A stretch of 64,000 nucleotides of DNA, taken from contig JBQTHL010000031.1 of NCBI GenBank assembly GCA_052389915.1, forward strand, positions 124,001-188,000. Direction: 5' to 3'. The notes beneath the pieces were generated by a model. It worked only from the letters and a program-made list of their open reading frames with translations, searched no databases and had not been told where the DNA came from. The position numbers and the translations under genes are program-made. This stretch comes from Panacagrimonas sp052389915. Lineage in GTDB: Bacteria; Pseudomonadota; Gammaproteobacteria; Nevskiales; Nevskiaceae. Numbering within the stretch: position 1 is the first letter of the stretch; the number at the start of each line of letters is the position of its first letter. Shown piece by piece: positions 54,702 through 64,000 of this stretch.

Positions 54702-56282
54702 TCAACCGCCCACGCCCAGCGAACCCAGCAAGCCCGGCAGACCCGTTACCAAACCACCAAGACTCGGCAGCGTCGGCGGCACCGGAATGGCGTACCCCGG
54801 GCGGGCAACTCTCCAGTCAACCTTGTACACCGCTCCAGCGGCGTCAAGGCGAGCGGGAGTGAGCACGTATTCGCCGGCCGGCACGTCGTAGTAGATCGAA
54901 GCCGGCTGCGAAGGCAGAAGCAGCGGGGGAAGGCTCGGGAGGCCGAGTTGCGCCAGCACGCCGTTGAGCGTCTCGCTCACGGTACTCGTGCCGATGTTGT
55001 GCCAGCGCACGACCATGGTGCTGAGCTGCCCGGTCCGGACCTCGGCGGCCTGGTAGCCTGCGGTCACGCCCAGCGCCAGGTCCGAAAGGGGAATGCCCGG
55101 CAGCGCGCCGGCACCATCGAGATCCAGAATCTGCATGCTCGGTGCGTGCTCGCGGATGCGAATCTGCCCCTGGTTGATGGCCGTGAGCAGAGGGCTTACC
55201 AGGCCTTGCGCCAAGGTCTGAGCGATCGATCCCGCCTGCGTGCTCAGACCGAAGTAGTTCACCGGCGGAGCTTGCGTGGACAAATCAGCAACCCCGGTCC
55301 AGGGGACCAGCGGAGACAGCGCCGGAATACCCGTGAACGGGCTGCGGAACAGGGGATCGCGCGCCTTCTGGGTGTACAAGGATCCCAGCGCGTCATACGC
55401 AATCTGGAATGCATCCTGCGCCGTGGGCCGCGTCGGGAACTCGCCGGCATTCAGGGGATAGGCGAACGTGAACGTCGGATTGGTCGCCAGAACCTTGCTG
55501 TTCGTGGTCGTCGCAGTGGATGTACTGATATTGATGCAGCGCCTTCCCAACAGCGCGCTGGTGACCTGAGTACAGGTCACCGTAACGGCCACCGTTGTCG
55601 ACAGCGGCGAGTGCACAGTAACCAGGTCCGTCACCACGTTCTGATCGAGTGCGATCGCCACCATCGCATCGATATCCAGAGTAAGCGCCGTGGTGAAAGC
55701 GCGTCCAACCGTGACGTTGGTCGTGACCACCGGCGTGAACGGCGATCCCGTCGTGACCGTGGAAGTAGCAGTCTTCGTGTATGTGCCGACCGTCCGCACA
55801 TTGCTGGGCAGGACGATGGGCTGAAGATCCGGCACCACCAGCGATGCGACGAGAAACGCTGCCGTCTTCGAGACGCCGTAGATATCCCAAACCTGCTTGA
55901 TGGTCGGCATCTGTCCCGCGGGCAGCCCCGGAATGCTGATGCCCAGAGACGCGAGGCCCGGCAGAAGCTGCCCGTTCAGCGCCGTGTTGAGCACTGCCTG
56001 GACCAGCGCCTCGCTGAACGCTTCCAGATGCGCGGGACCATTCGGACCGTTCGGATTCTCCAGCGTGTCGCGCAGAAACTGGACCAGTTGAAGCTGCAGG
56101 CCCGGCGGCAACTGCTCGCCCAGAATCTGTGCGGCCAGGGTGGCGCCGGCCTGCACTGGGGTTAGTTCGGAAACCGCCTGGACGATTTCTTCAGCCGGCG
56201 TAGCCGCACGTGCAGGCTCTGAAACGGACACGCAAGCAACCGCTATTCCTACTCCCAAGAGCAGGCTTCTATAGATAGACAT
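54702..56282 (-). CDS. Large exported protein of unknown function, Thr/Val-rich
   Basis: A 526-residue protein without recognised family. Signal peptide MSIYRSLLLGVGIAVACVSV ends near PARAA; start chosen at 56282 with GGGAGGAG upstream. Residues 30-130 are helical and hydrophobic-Pro-rich (LPPGLQLQLVQFL, GISIPGLPAGQMP). Residues about 165-285 are Thr/Val-rich beta sequence (TKTATSTVTTGSPFTPVVTT, INISTSTATTTNSKV), and the C-terminal about 120 residues look like a beta-sandwich (TMVVRWHNIGTSTVSET, SIYYDVPAGEYVLTP). Two Cys near CTQVTSALLGRRC. Secreted or surface exposed; strong terminator follows. Possibly an adhesin-like or granule/envelope protein, but I cannot say. Confidence 0.65.
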   Translation of the reverse strand: MSIYRSLLLGVGIAVACVSVSEPARAATPAEEIVQAVSELTPVQAGATLAAQILGEQLPPGLQLQLVQFLRDTLENPNGPNGPAHLEAFSEALVQAVLNTALNGQLLPGLASLGISIPGLPAGQMPTIKQVWDIYGVSKTAAFLVASLVVPDLQPIVLPSNVRTVGTYTKTATSTVTTGSPFTPVVTTNVTVGRAFTTALTLDIDAMVAIALDQNVVTDLVTVHSPLSTTVAVTVTCTQVTSALLGRRCINISTSTATTTNSKVLATNPTFTFAYPLNAGEFPTRPTAQDAFQIAYDALGSLYTQKARDPLFRSPFTGIPALSPLVPWTGVADLSTQAPPVNYFGLSTQAGSIAQTLAQGLVSPLLTAINQGQIRIREHAPSMQILDLDGAGALPGIPLSDLALGVTAGYQAAEVRTGQLSTMVVRWHNIGTSTVSETLNGVLAQLGLPSLPPLLLPSQPASIYYDVPAGEYVLTPARLDAAGAVYKVDWRVARPGYAIPVPPTLPSLGGLVTGLPGLLGSLGVGG

Positions 56283-56483
56283 GGACTCCTCCCAAACGCT
56301 GTTGTTTATGGATTCAACTTGGTTTGACCCCGCCCGACCCACTCAAATGGGTGGAGCCGACACCGAGCGTAGCGCACAAAGTCGAGTTTGTTCCACTTGG
56401 CGCTGTTCCCTACTGAATGGTCCCACGCCAAGCACACCTTTCCGAACACGCCTTTCCAAATCGATCCATGCCCAGGCAGCGCC

Positions 56484-56514
56484 AAAAAATCAGGGCGCCC
56501 GAAGGCGCCCTGAT
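56484..56514 (-). terminator. Rho-independent terminator after groEL
   Basis: On the minus strand, ATCAGGGCGCC then TTCG loop then GGCGCCCTGAT (56514-56490), followed by a TTTTTT run (56489-56484). It lies 51 bp after the groEL stop. The gap 56283-56564 otherwise holds the promoter of the exported-protein gene. Confidence 0.93.
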
Positions 56515-56564
56515 AGAAGTACTTTGCAGCCGCGCGCAGTGCGCACGACACGGATTGGAACGAC

Positions 56565-58238
<1,674 letters not shown>

Positions 58239-58273
58239 GTTGATTTCCTCTTATGAGTTGTTGTCAGGGACGA

Positions 58274-58561
58274 TCAGGCGACCACAGCCATGATGTCGTC
58301 TTCGCGTAGCACGACGAGGTCATCACCATCGACCTTCACTTCGGTGCCGGAATACTTGCCGATCAGGACGGTGTCGCCGGCCTTCACATCGAGCGCGTGG
58401 ATCTTGCCGTCGTCCGAGCGCTTGCCCGGGCCAACCGACACGACGAGCGCCTTGAGAGGCTTCTCGGCGGCGCTGTCGGGGATGAGGATGCCGCCAGCAC
58501 TGGTTTTTGCTTCTTCGAGACGCTTAACGATAACGCGGTCATGCAGGGGACGCAGAGCCAT
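58274..58561 (-). CDS. groS: Co-chaperonin GroES
   Basis: The 95-residue lid of the chaperonin. MALRPLHDRVIVKRLEEAKT, the mobile loop TSAGGILIPDSAAEKP and the end DDLVVLREDDIMAVVA are typical. The start at 58561 is standard; upstream in-frame codons belong to the leader. First gene of the operon, 35 bp before groL, with a CIRCE-like operator upstream. Confidence 0.98.
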   Translation of the reverse strand: MALRPLHDRVIVKRLEEAKTSAGGILIPDSAAEKPLKALVVSVGPGKRSDDGKIHALDVKAGDTVLIGKYSGTEVKVDGDDLVVLREDDIMAVVA

Positions 58562-58654
58562 ATCTTTACTCCTGTTTTCAAACACTTTGGGTTGATTCAC
58601 AAGAAGTCGAACTAACGGGATGGGGTCCGCTTGCTGCTGCCGATCCCCGTCCTG

Positions 58655-58681
58655 TTAGCACTCTCCCGCGAAGGCTGCTAA
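58655..58681 (-). promoter_or_regulatory. CIRCE element (HrcA operator) upstream of groES
   Basis: TTAGCACTC-N9-GGCTGCTAA matches the CIRCE consensus TTAGCACTC-N9-GAGTGCTAA exactly in the left arm and at 7 of 9 positions in the right arm. It implies heat-shock repression by HrcA. It lies just downstream of the -10 of the likely promoter. Confidence 0.85.
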
Positions 58682-58709
58682 TTCTTGGACGCAGCCGCCC
58701 GGCTTTCAA
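58681..58709 (-). promoter_or_regulatory. Predicted sigma-70 type promoter of groESL
   Basis: On the minus strand TTGAAA (58709-58704), 17 bp, then AAGAAT (58686-58681), overlapping the upstream end of the CIRCE element. CTTGAAA also fits a sigma-32 -35 box, but no CCCCAT-type -10 is seen. Confidence 0.6.
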
Positions 58710-58751
58710 GGGGTTTGCGAAACTATTTTTGGCCGTCCGTCGGCCGAGGGC

Positions 58752-59633
58752 TCAGGTCCGCTTGAAAAATTCGACGACCCGGTCCGCAAACCAAGCCGGG
58801 TTTTCGCACTGCATGAAGTGCCCCATGCCGGTGGCCTCGCACAGGTCGAACTCGCCGGAGAAGTATTTCTTCTGCGTACGGAACATCTCGGGGCCGATGC
58901 AGCCGTCGTTGCTGCCGAAGATCAGGCGCGCGGGCACCGTGACCTTGCGGTAGCCGATGCGAGAGGCCGGGATGTTCGCCATGAAGCCTGGAACGGCACG
59001 GTAGTAGGCCAGCGCCGCTTTCAGCCGCGCCGGGTCTGCGAAGCCCTGTTTGACCGGGGCAAGGTCCGCCTCGGTGTATTGCCAGTCCGGTGACCAGGTG
59101 CGGACTAGCCGTTGTTCCAGCCACGCGAAGTTGTCTCGGACCAGGGTGCGCTCGGGCCAGAACGGCGCCTGGAATTTGAAGATGTAGTGCGAGCGCTTGA
59201 GCTGCGCCCCTGTAGGCGCGAGCAGGAACTTGCGCAGGTGCGGCACGGCGCTCAACACGATGCGCTCGAAGCGGTCCGGCCGCAGGTTGGCCGCGTACTG
59301 GGTGATAACCGAGCCCCAGTCGTGACCCACCACGCGCGCTTTTTCGCCGCCACCGAAGTGCTCCAGCAGCGCAATGAGGTCGCGCGCCAGCGCGGGGAGG
59401 GAGTAATCGCGATCAGGTGCCAGGCTGGTCGGGGCATAACCGCGCAGGAATGGCGCCACCGCGTGAAAGCCGGCGTCGGCGAGTCGCGGCAGCACGCCGC
59501 TCCAACCGTAGGCCGTGTCCGGAAAGCCGTGTAGCAACAGGATCAGCGGTCCTTCGCCCGCTTCGAGGTAGCCGAAGTCGAGGCCGTTGGCGCGGATGGT
59601 CTTGATCGGGAACTGCGCGTTCGAATCGTTCAT
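58752..59633 (-). CDS. Alpha/beta hydrolase, epoxide hydrolase/haloalkane dehalogenase-like
   Basis: A 293-residue alpha/beta hydrolase. Oxyanion-side HGFPDTAYGWSGVLPRL, nucleophile Asp in VVGHDWGSVITQY (as in epoxide hydrolases and dehalogenases rather than Ser esterases), and C-terminal His in ATGMGHFMQCENP. The Asp and partner Tyr region FKFQAPFWPERT support an epoxide-hydrolase-like enzyme. It is complete, unlike the broken relative at 21760-22604. It is not in the meta operon, though it might serve as 2-hydroxymuconic semialdehyde hydrolase is unlikely, since that enzyme uses Ser. Confidence 0.85.
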   Translation of the reverse strand: MNDSNAQFPIKTIRANGLDFGYLEAGEGPLILLLHGFPDTAYGWSGVLPRLADAGFHAVAPFLRGYAPTSLAPDRDYSLPALARDLIALLEHFGGGEKARVVGHDWGSVITQYAANLRPDRFERIVLSAVPHLRKFLLAPTGAQLKRSHYIFKFQAPFWPERTLVRDNFAWLEQRLVRTWSPDWQYTEADLAPVKQGFADPARLKAALAYYRAVPGFMANIPASRIGYRKVTVPARLIFGSNDGCIGPEMFRTQKKYFSGEFDLCEATGMGHFMQCENPAWFADRVVEFFKRT

Positions 59634-59649
59634 GTGCGTGACAACAGAG

Positions 59650-59735
59650 CTATGGCTGATCGCGCTTGGCGCCGGTGCGCAGGCGCAAGCCGTTCAGGCG
59701 GATGAAACCTTCGGCGCCCTTCTGGTTGTGCGACG
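59650..59735 (-). pseudogene. Duplicated 3' end of argG
   Basis: Minus-strand frame reads HNQKGAEGFIRLNGLRLRTG then AKRDQP and a TAG stop, matching the last 26 residues of the intact ArgG (YNQKDAEGFIRLNGLRLRTG, AKRDQR) at about 85 percent identity. It lies just downstream of argG after about 75 bp of unrelated sequence. A tandem partial duplication that has since diverged. Confidence 0.85.
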
Positions 59736-59809
59736 CGAGCCACCCGGCGAGGGCCCCGCGCGCTGTTTGCGCGGGATTGACGGCAAGGCGATCGGTTGCC
59801 ACGTACAAC

Positions 59810-61021
<1,212 letters not shown>

Positions 61022-61083
61022 GGCGTGAAAGGCGGGAGAACGGCCGCAGATTATAAAGACCGTTCCGCTATAGTGCCCCGTCG

Positions 61084-61785
61084 ATGAACATCACTCCCCC
61101 TACCCCGCAGCCCCGAATCGGGCATCGATTCCGCGGCTTTCTCCCCGTCGTGGTCGATGTCGAAACCGGCGGCTTCAACAACCGCACCGATGCCCTGCTG
61201 GAAATCGCGGCCGTGATTCTCGGCGTGGACGAGGCGGGCAATCTGGTTCGTCGCCACACCGTGTTCAGTCACGTCGAACCCTTCCCGGGCGCCAACATGG
61301 AAAAGGCCTCGATGGAGGTCAACGGCATCAAGGTCGATAATCCGCTGCGCCTTGCGCGGAAAGAACCCGAAGCCCTTGGCCATATCTTCAAGCCGATCCG
61401 CCAAGCCATTTCGGACAACGGCTGCACCCGGGCCGTGCTAGTGGGTCACAACGCCCATTTCGACCTCGGATTTCTCAACGCTGCGGTCGGGCGTACCGGA
61501 ATCAAGCGCAATCCGTTTCACCCCTTTTCATGCTTCGACACGGTGACGCTTGGCGGCAGCCTGCTCGGCCAGACCGTGCTGGCGCGTGCGGTGGAAGCCG
61601 CGGGCCTGGGCTACGACGCACGAGAAGCGCATTCGGCGATCTACGACGCCGAGAAAACCGCTGACTTGTTCTGCCTGCTCATCAATCGCGTGCGTCCCTT
61701 GTTCGATTCCCTTGCGCGTGGACTGTCCGAATCGGCGCTGGAGACCGATGCAGAACTGGGATCGCAGGACGCAACATCCGCATAA
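61084..61785 (+). CDS. rnt: Ribonuclease T
   Basis: DEDDh 3'-5' exoribonuclease of 233 residues that trims tRNA and other small RNA ends. DEDD residues are visible: VVDVETGGF (Asp, Glu), GHNAHFDLGF (Asp) and HSAIYDAEKTADLF (His, Asp). FRGFLPVVVDVETGG is the typical start. Ribonuclease T is largely restricted to Gammaproteobacteria, which supports the assignment of the organism. Divergent from argG, 62 bp apart. Confidence 0.96.
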   Translation: MNITPPTPQPRIGHRFRGFLPVVVDVETGGFNNRTDALLEIAAVILGVDEAGNLVRRHTVFSHVEPFPGANMEKASMEVNGIKVDNPLRLARKEPEALGHIFKPIRQAISDNGCTRAVLVGHNAHFDLGFLNAAVGRTGIKRNPFHPFSCFDTVTLGGSLLGQTVLARAVEAAGLGYDAREAHSAIYDAEKTADLFCLLINRVRPLFDSLARGLSESALETDAELGSQDATSA

Positions 61786-61798
61786 ATCGTTTTCGACG

Positions 61799-62077
61799 AT
61801 GCCACGCAACGACATCAAGTCCCTGCCGCCCAAGGCCCGCGCCGCGGCGATGCACAAGCCTTATCGCTCCGGCCGTCTCACTCAGGTGATCGCAATTGCG
61901 GTGGTTGCGCTGTTCCTGGCGGGGTTCGCGATCAAGGTGCGAATGGGGCAGCCGGCGCCACCCAAGCCACCGGCGCCCGTCGCGAAGACGCCGGCGGTGC
62001 TGTACCTGAATCTGCCCCCGCCGGCTGCGGCCCCCGGCGAACAGCCTGCGGCACCCGCACCCGCGCTGCCGCCATAA
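61799..62077 (+). CDS. Small membrane protein with Pro-rich tail
   Basis: A 92-residue protein, 13 bp after rnt and probably co-transcribed. One membrane segment at about residues 31-45 (AIAVVALFLAGFAI), preceded by a basic N-terminus (positive inside) and followed by a Pro/Ala-rich, probably periplasmic tail (PAPPKPPAPVAKTP, PAAAPGEQPAAPAPALPP). No family recognised. The short unusual composition means it could also be spurious, but the spacing after rnt is good. Confidence 0.55.
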   Translation: MPRNDIKSLPPKARAAAMHKPYRSGRLTQVIAIAVVALFLAGFAIKVRMGQPAPPKPPAPVAKTPAVLYLNLPPPAAAPGEQPAAPAPALPP

Positions 62078-62113
62078 TTTGCGGCAAGGTCTTTACCCTG
62101 GAAACAGCGGTTG

Positions 62114-62190
62114 GACGCGGATTGCGCGGATGAACGCGAATAACCACAAACGCCTTGATCGAATCCGCGTTCATCTGCGTGATCCGCGTC
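62114..62190. repeat. Dispersed palindrome, GACGCGGAT type
   Basis: GACGCGGATTGCGCGGATGA (from 62114) and its imperfect inverse ending ATCCGCGTC (62190) give arms of about 27 bases with a few mismatches around a 20-base spacer. This GACGCGGAT..GATGAACGCGGAT family occurs in many proteobacterial genomes. It lies between the small membrane protein gene and the antiporter gene (convergent). Confidence 0.7.
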
Positions 62191-62208
62191 TGAAATGCTT
62201 TTTTTGGT

Positions 62209-64000
62209 TTACTCGTTCACCGCATCTACCGCAGTGATATTCGCCGTCTCCGGACTCAGCGCCGCTCCGGTCTGCCGCGGCGTGGTCAGCGGTAGCGGCT
62301 TCATGCGGTTGCTGTGCAGCAAGTCCACACCGGCGCGGATGCCGCTGGTGGACTGCAAGGCCATGCGCTCGCGGTCACGGGCGCGCAGGTCGGCGGCAAT
62401 TTCGCTGGCCTCCTCATCGGGTACGCCGAGCAGGCGCAACGCATTCTCGCCGAACAGGCTGGCGGACTCGTAGGTCTCGCGAATCTGGTAGTCCACGTCG
62501 GCTGCGATGAGCTTCAGCGCGTGCTGCCGGTCGGTAGCCCGGACCAGCAGTCGTGCATGCGAAAACTCGTGCCGGGCCAGTTCGACGATCTTCAACGCCA
62601 CGTCCGCATCGTTCACGCACACGGCGATGGCTTTGGCCTTGTGCGCGCCGGAGGCATGCAGCACGTCGAGCCGCGTACCGTCACCGTAATAGACCTTGAA
62701 CCCGAAACTGCTGGCGCTGCGAATCATCTCCACGTCCAGGTCGATGATGGACACATCGATGCCGCGTGCCAGCAGCGCCTGGCTCGCCACCTGGCCGAAG
62801 CGGCCGAAGCCGATCATCAGCACGCTGCCGCTCAGGCCCTCGGCCTTGTCGATGCCCTCGAACGAATCCTGTTCCTTCGGGATTGCCCAGCGTGATGCAA
62901 ACACCACCAGCGGCGTCAGCGCCATCGACAGAATCACGATGGCGCTGAGCACCGCGTGGGTCTGGTTGTCGAACAGCCCCGCCGCAAGACCAGCGGCGTA
63001 CAGCACGAACGCGAACTCGCCGCCCTGCGCCATCAGCGCGGTGCGATGCAGGGCGTCGCCATGTCGCGTATTGAAAACGCGACCCGTGGCGTAAATACCG
63101 ACCCCTTTTGCAAGCATGAAGACTGCAACGCCCAGCGCGATCTGCCGCCAGTGCGTCGCGAACACCGACAGGTCCAGCGACATGCCGACGCTCAGGAAAA
63201 ACAGCCCGAGCAGGATGCCGCGGAAGGGTTCGATGTCGGCCTCCAACTGATGCCGGAACGTGGATTCGGACAGCAGTACGCCGGCCAGGAAAGCGCCCAT
63301 GGCCATCGACAGTCCGCCGAGTTGCATGAGCAGCGCCGCGCCCAGCACCACCAGCAGCGCCGCGGCGGTCATGACTTCGCGTGCGCGCGCCGCTGCGAGC
63401 AGACGGAACATCGGATTGAGCACCCAGCGCCCTACGATCACCAGGCCCGAGATCGCCGCGACCCCGAATGCAATGCTGGTCCAGCGCGATGTACCGCTCG
63501 AATGTTCCGGGGCGAGGAACGCGACCAGCGCCAGCAACGGCACGATCGCCAGATCTTCCAGCAACAGGATCGAGATCACGCGCTGCCCGCGCGGCGTGGA
63601 CGTTTCGCCCTGCTCGTCGAGCAAGAGCATCACGGTCGCGGTGGAGGTCATCACGAAGCCCATCGCCGCGACGAAGGCGACCGCAGGGTCGAGACCCGCA
63701 AGCATGCCCACGCCGCTCAGCAGCGCACCGCAGAACAACACCTGCGCCAGGCCCAGTCCGAAAATTTCGCGGCGCAAACCCCAGAGCCGCGAGGGCTGCA
63801 TCTCCAGGCCGATGATGAACAGGAACAACACCACGCCGAGTTCGGCGACGTGCAGGATCGCCTGCGGATCGGAGAACAGGCGGAGCCCGAAAGGACCGAT
63901 GGCGAGCCCCGCCGCGAGATAGCCGAGGACCGAGCCCAGACCCAGACGCTTGAACAGCGGCACGGCGATGACACCCGCCGCCAGCAGCGCCACTACCTGG
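62209..64000 (-). CDS. CPA2 monovalent cation:proton antiporter with RCK domain (5' end cut)
   Basis: Membrane antiporter of the KefB/KefC/YbaL type; the start is outside the window since the frame stays open to the edge. The visible part (about 597 residues) has twelve or so membrane segments with GYLAAGLAIGPFGL and FLFIIGLEMQPSRL, then an RCK_N/TrkA-N domain: LMIGFGRFGQVASQALLARG and VYYGDGTRLDVLHASG, which bind nucleotide, and a C-terminal regulatory extension. These proteins exchange K+ or Na+ for protons and can be controlled by glutathione adducts (Kef), which is notable given the glutathione enzymes in this window. Confidence 0.9.
   Translation of the reverse strand, partial: QVVALLAAGVIAVPLFKRLGLGSVLGYLAAGLAIGPFGLRLFSDPQAILHVAELGVVLFLFIIGLEMQPSRLWGLRREIFGLGLAQVLFCGALLSGVGMLAGLDPAVAFVAAMGFVMTSTATVMLLLDEQGETSTPRGQRVISILLLEDLAIVPLLALVAFLAPEHSSGTSRWTSIAFGVAAISGLVIVGRWVLNPMFRLLAAARAREVMTAAALLVVLGAALLMQLGGLSMAMGAFLAGVLLSESTFRHQLEADIEPFRGILLGLFFLSVGMSLDLSVFATHWRQIALGVAVFMLAKGVGIYATGRVFNTRHGDALHRTALMAQGGEFAFVLYAAGLAAGLFDNQTHAVLSAIVILSMALTPLVVFASRWAIPKEQDSFEGIDKAEGLSGSVLMIGFGRFGQVASQALLARGIDVSIIDLDVEMIRSASSFGFKVYYGDGTRLDVLHASGAHKAKAIAVCVNDADVALKIVELARHEFSHARLLVRATDRQHALKLIAADVDYQIRETYESASLFGENALRLLGVPDEEASEIAADLRARDRERMALQSTSGIRAGVDLLHSNRMKPLPLTTPRQTGAALSPETANITAVDAVNE

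Noticed and set aside
53145..56165. 1006-codon open frame on the plus strand across the HpaB-like and exported-protein genes
   Set aside because: It crosses two genes and two terminators and has no family motifs; it is an antisense artefact of codon bias.
58752..59633. DmpD (2-hydroxymuconic semialdehyde hydrolase) candidate
   Set aside because: The nucleophile is Asp (GHDWGS), whereas DmpD uses Ser, and the gene is 40 kb from the meta operon.

Overview
The window is a high-GC, gene-dense stretch of a proteobacterial chromosome. It is most likely gammaproteobacterial: it carries ribonuclease T (rnt), a homodimeric-type aceE with a two-lipoyl aceF, and many dispersed palindromic intergenic repeats of the kind seen in Pseudomonas and Xanthomonas relatives. 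The exact genus cannot be read from the sequence; a Nevskiales- or Steroidobacter-like lineage is only a guess. I saw no tRNA, rRNA, CRISPR array or prophage.

Layout. 0-9 kb is mostly housekeeping: the first codons of rimK with its zinc-protease partner, the pyruvate dehydrogenase genes aceE-aceF, and an SGNH hydrolase whose 3' end overlaps an OpgC-like membrane acyltransferase gene. 9-18 kb is a minus-strand catechol meta-cleavage operon: ferredoxin, GlcG-like protein, dmpC, dmpE, dmpH, tautomerase, dmpF, dmpG, a PhyH-like dioxygenase, catechol 2,3-dioxygenase and an SDR. A divergent CatM/BenM-like LysR regulator lies at its head. 19-27 kb holds secreted proteins of unknown function, a dienelactone-hydrolase-like gene and a polyhydroxyalkanoate operon (phaJ, phaC, phaZ, a PhaC-like hydrolase, and a frameshifted alpha/beta hydrolase). 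27-38 kb carries a Rieske oxygenase and its VanB-type reductase (convergent), an aldehyde dehydrogenase with an NTF2-like partner, a PP2C phosphatase next to a broken chimeric kinase/outer-membrane gene, an exported FAD dehydrogenase and a HAPMO-type Baeyer-Villiger monooxygenase. 38-41 kb is glutathione-dependent formaldehyde detoxification (frmA, a VOC protein, fghA). 41-47 kb is a multicomponent phenol hydroxylase operon (dmpKLMNOP order) interrupted by a glutathione S-transferase gene and a fused two-domain tautomerase gene. It is preceded by a sigma-54 promoter and a divergent DmpR/MopR-type regulator, behind which sit an IS3 remnant and a second copy of the regulator's HTH end. 49-64 kb returns to general functions: RidA-like protein, MazF-type toxin-antitoxin, hemerythrin, DUF72, an HpaB/AbfD-like flavoprotein, a large exported orphan protein, groES-groEL with a CIRCE element, argG with a duplicated 3' tail, rnt and a truncated CPA2 antiporter gene.

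How it fits together. Phenols can be hydroxylated to catechols by the phenol hydroxylase, and methoxylated aromatics could be O-demethylated by the Rieske pair, releasing formaldehyde for the FrmA/FghA pair. Catechols enter the meta pathway and leave as pyruvate and acetaldehyde/acetyl-CoA, feeding central metabolism and PHA storage. The strongest new signal is a shared promoter architecture: ATAC-N7-G(T/C)AT, then exactly 17 bp, then GGTATTGGA. It occurs upstream of the meta operon, the Rieske oxygenase and its reductase, pointing to one LysR regulon across about 11 kb. Other notable items are a palindromic repeat inserted in frame inside the aceF linker and the kinase/beta-barrel chimera.
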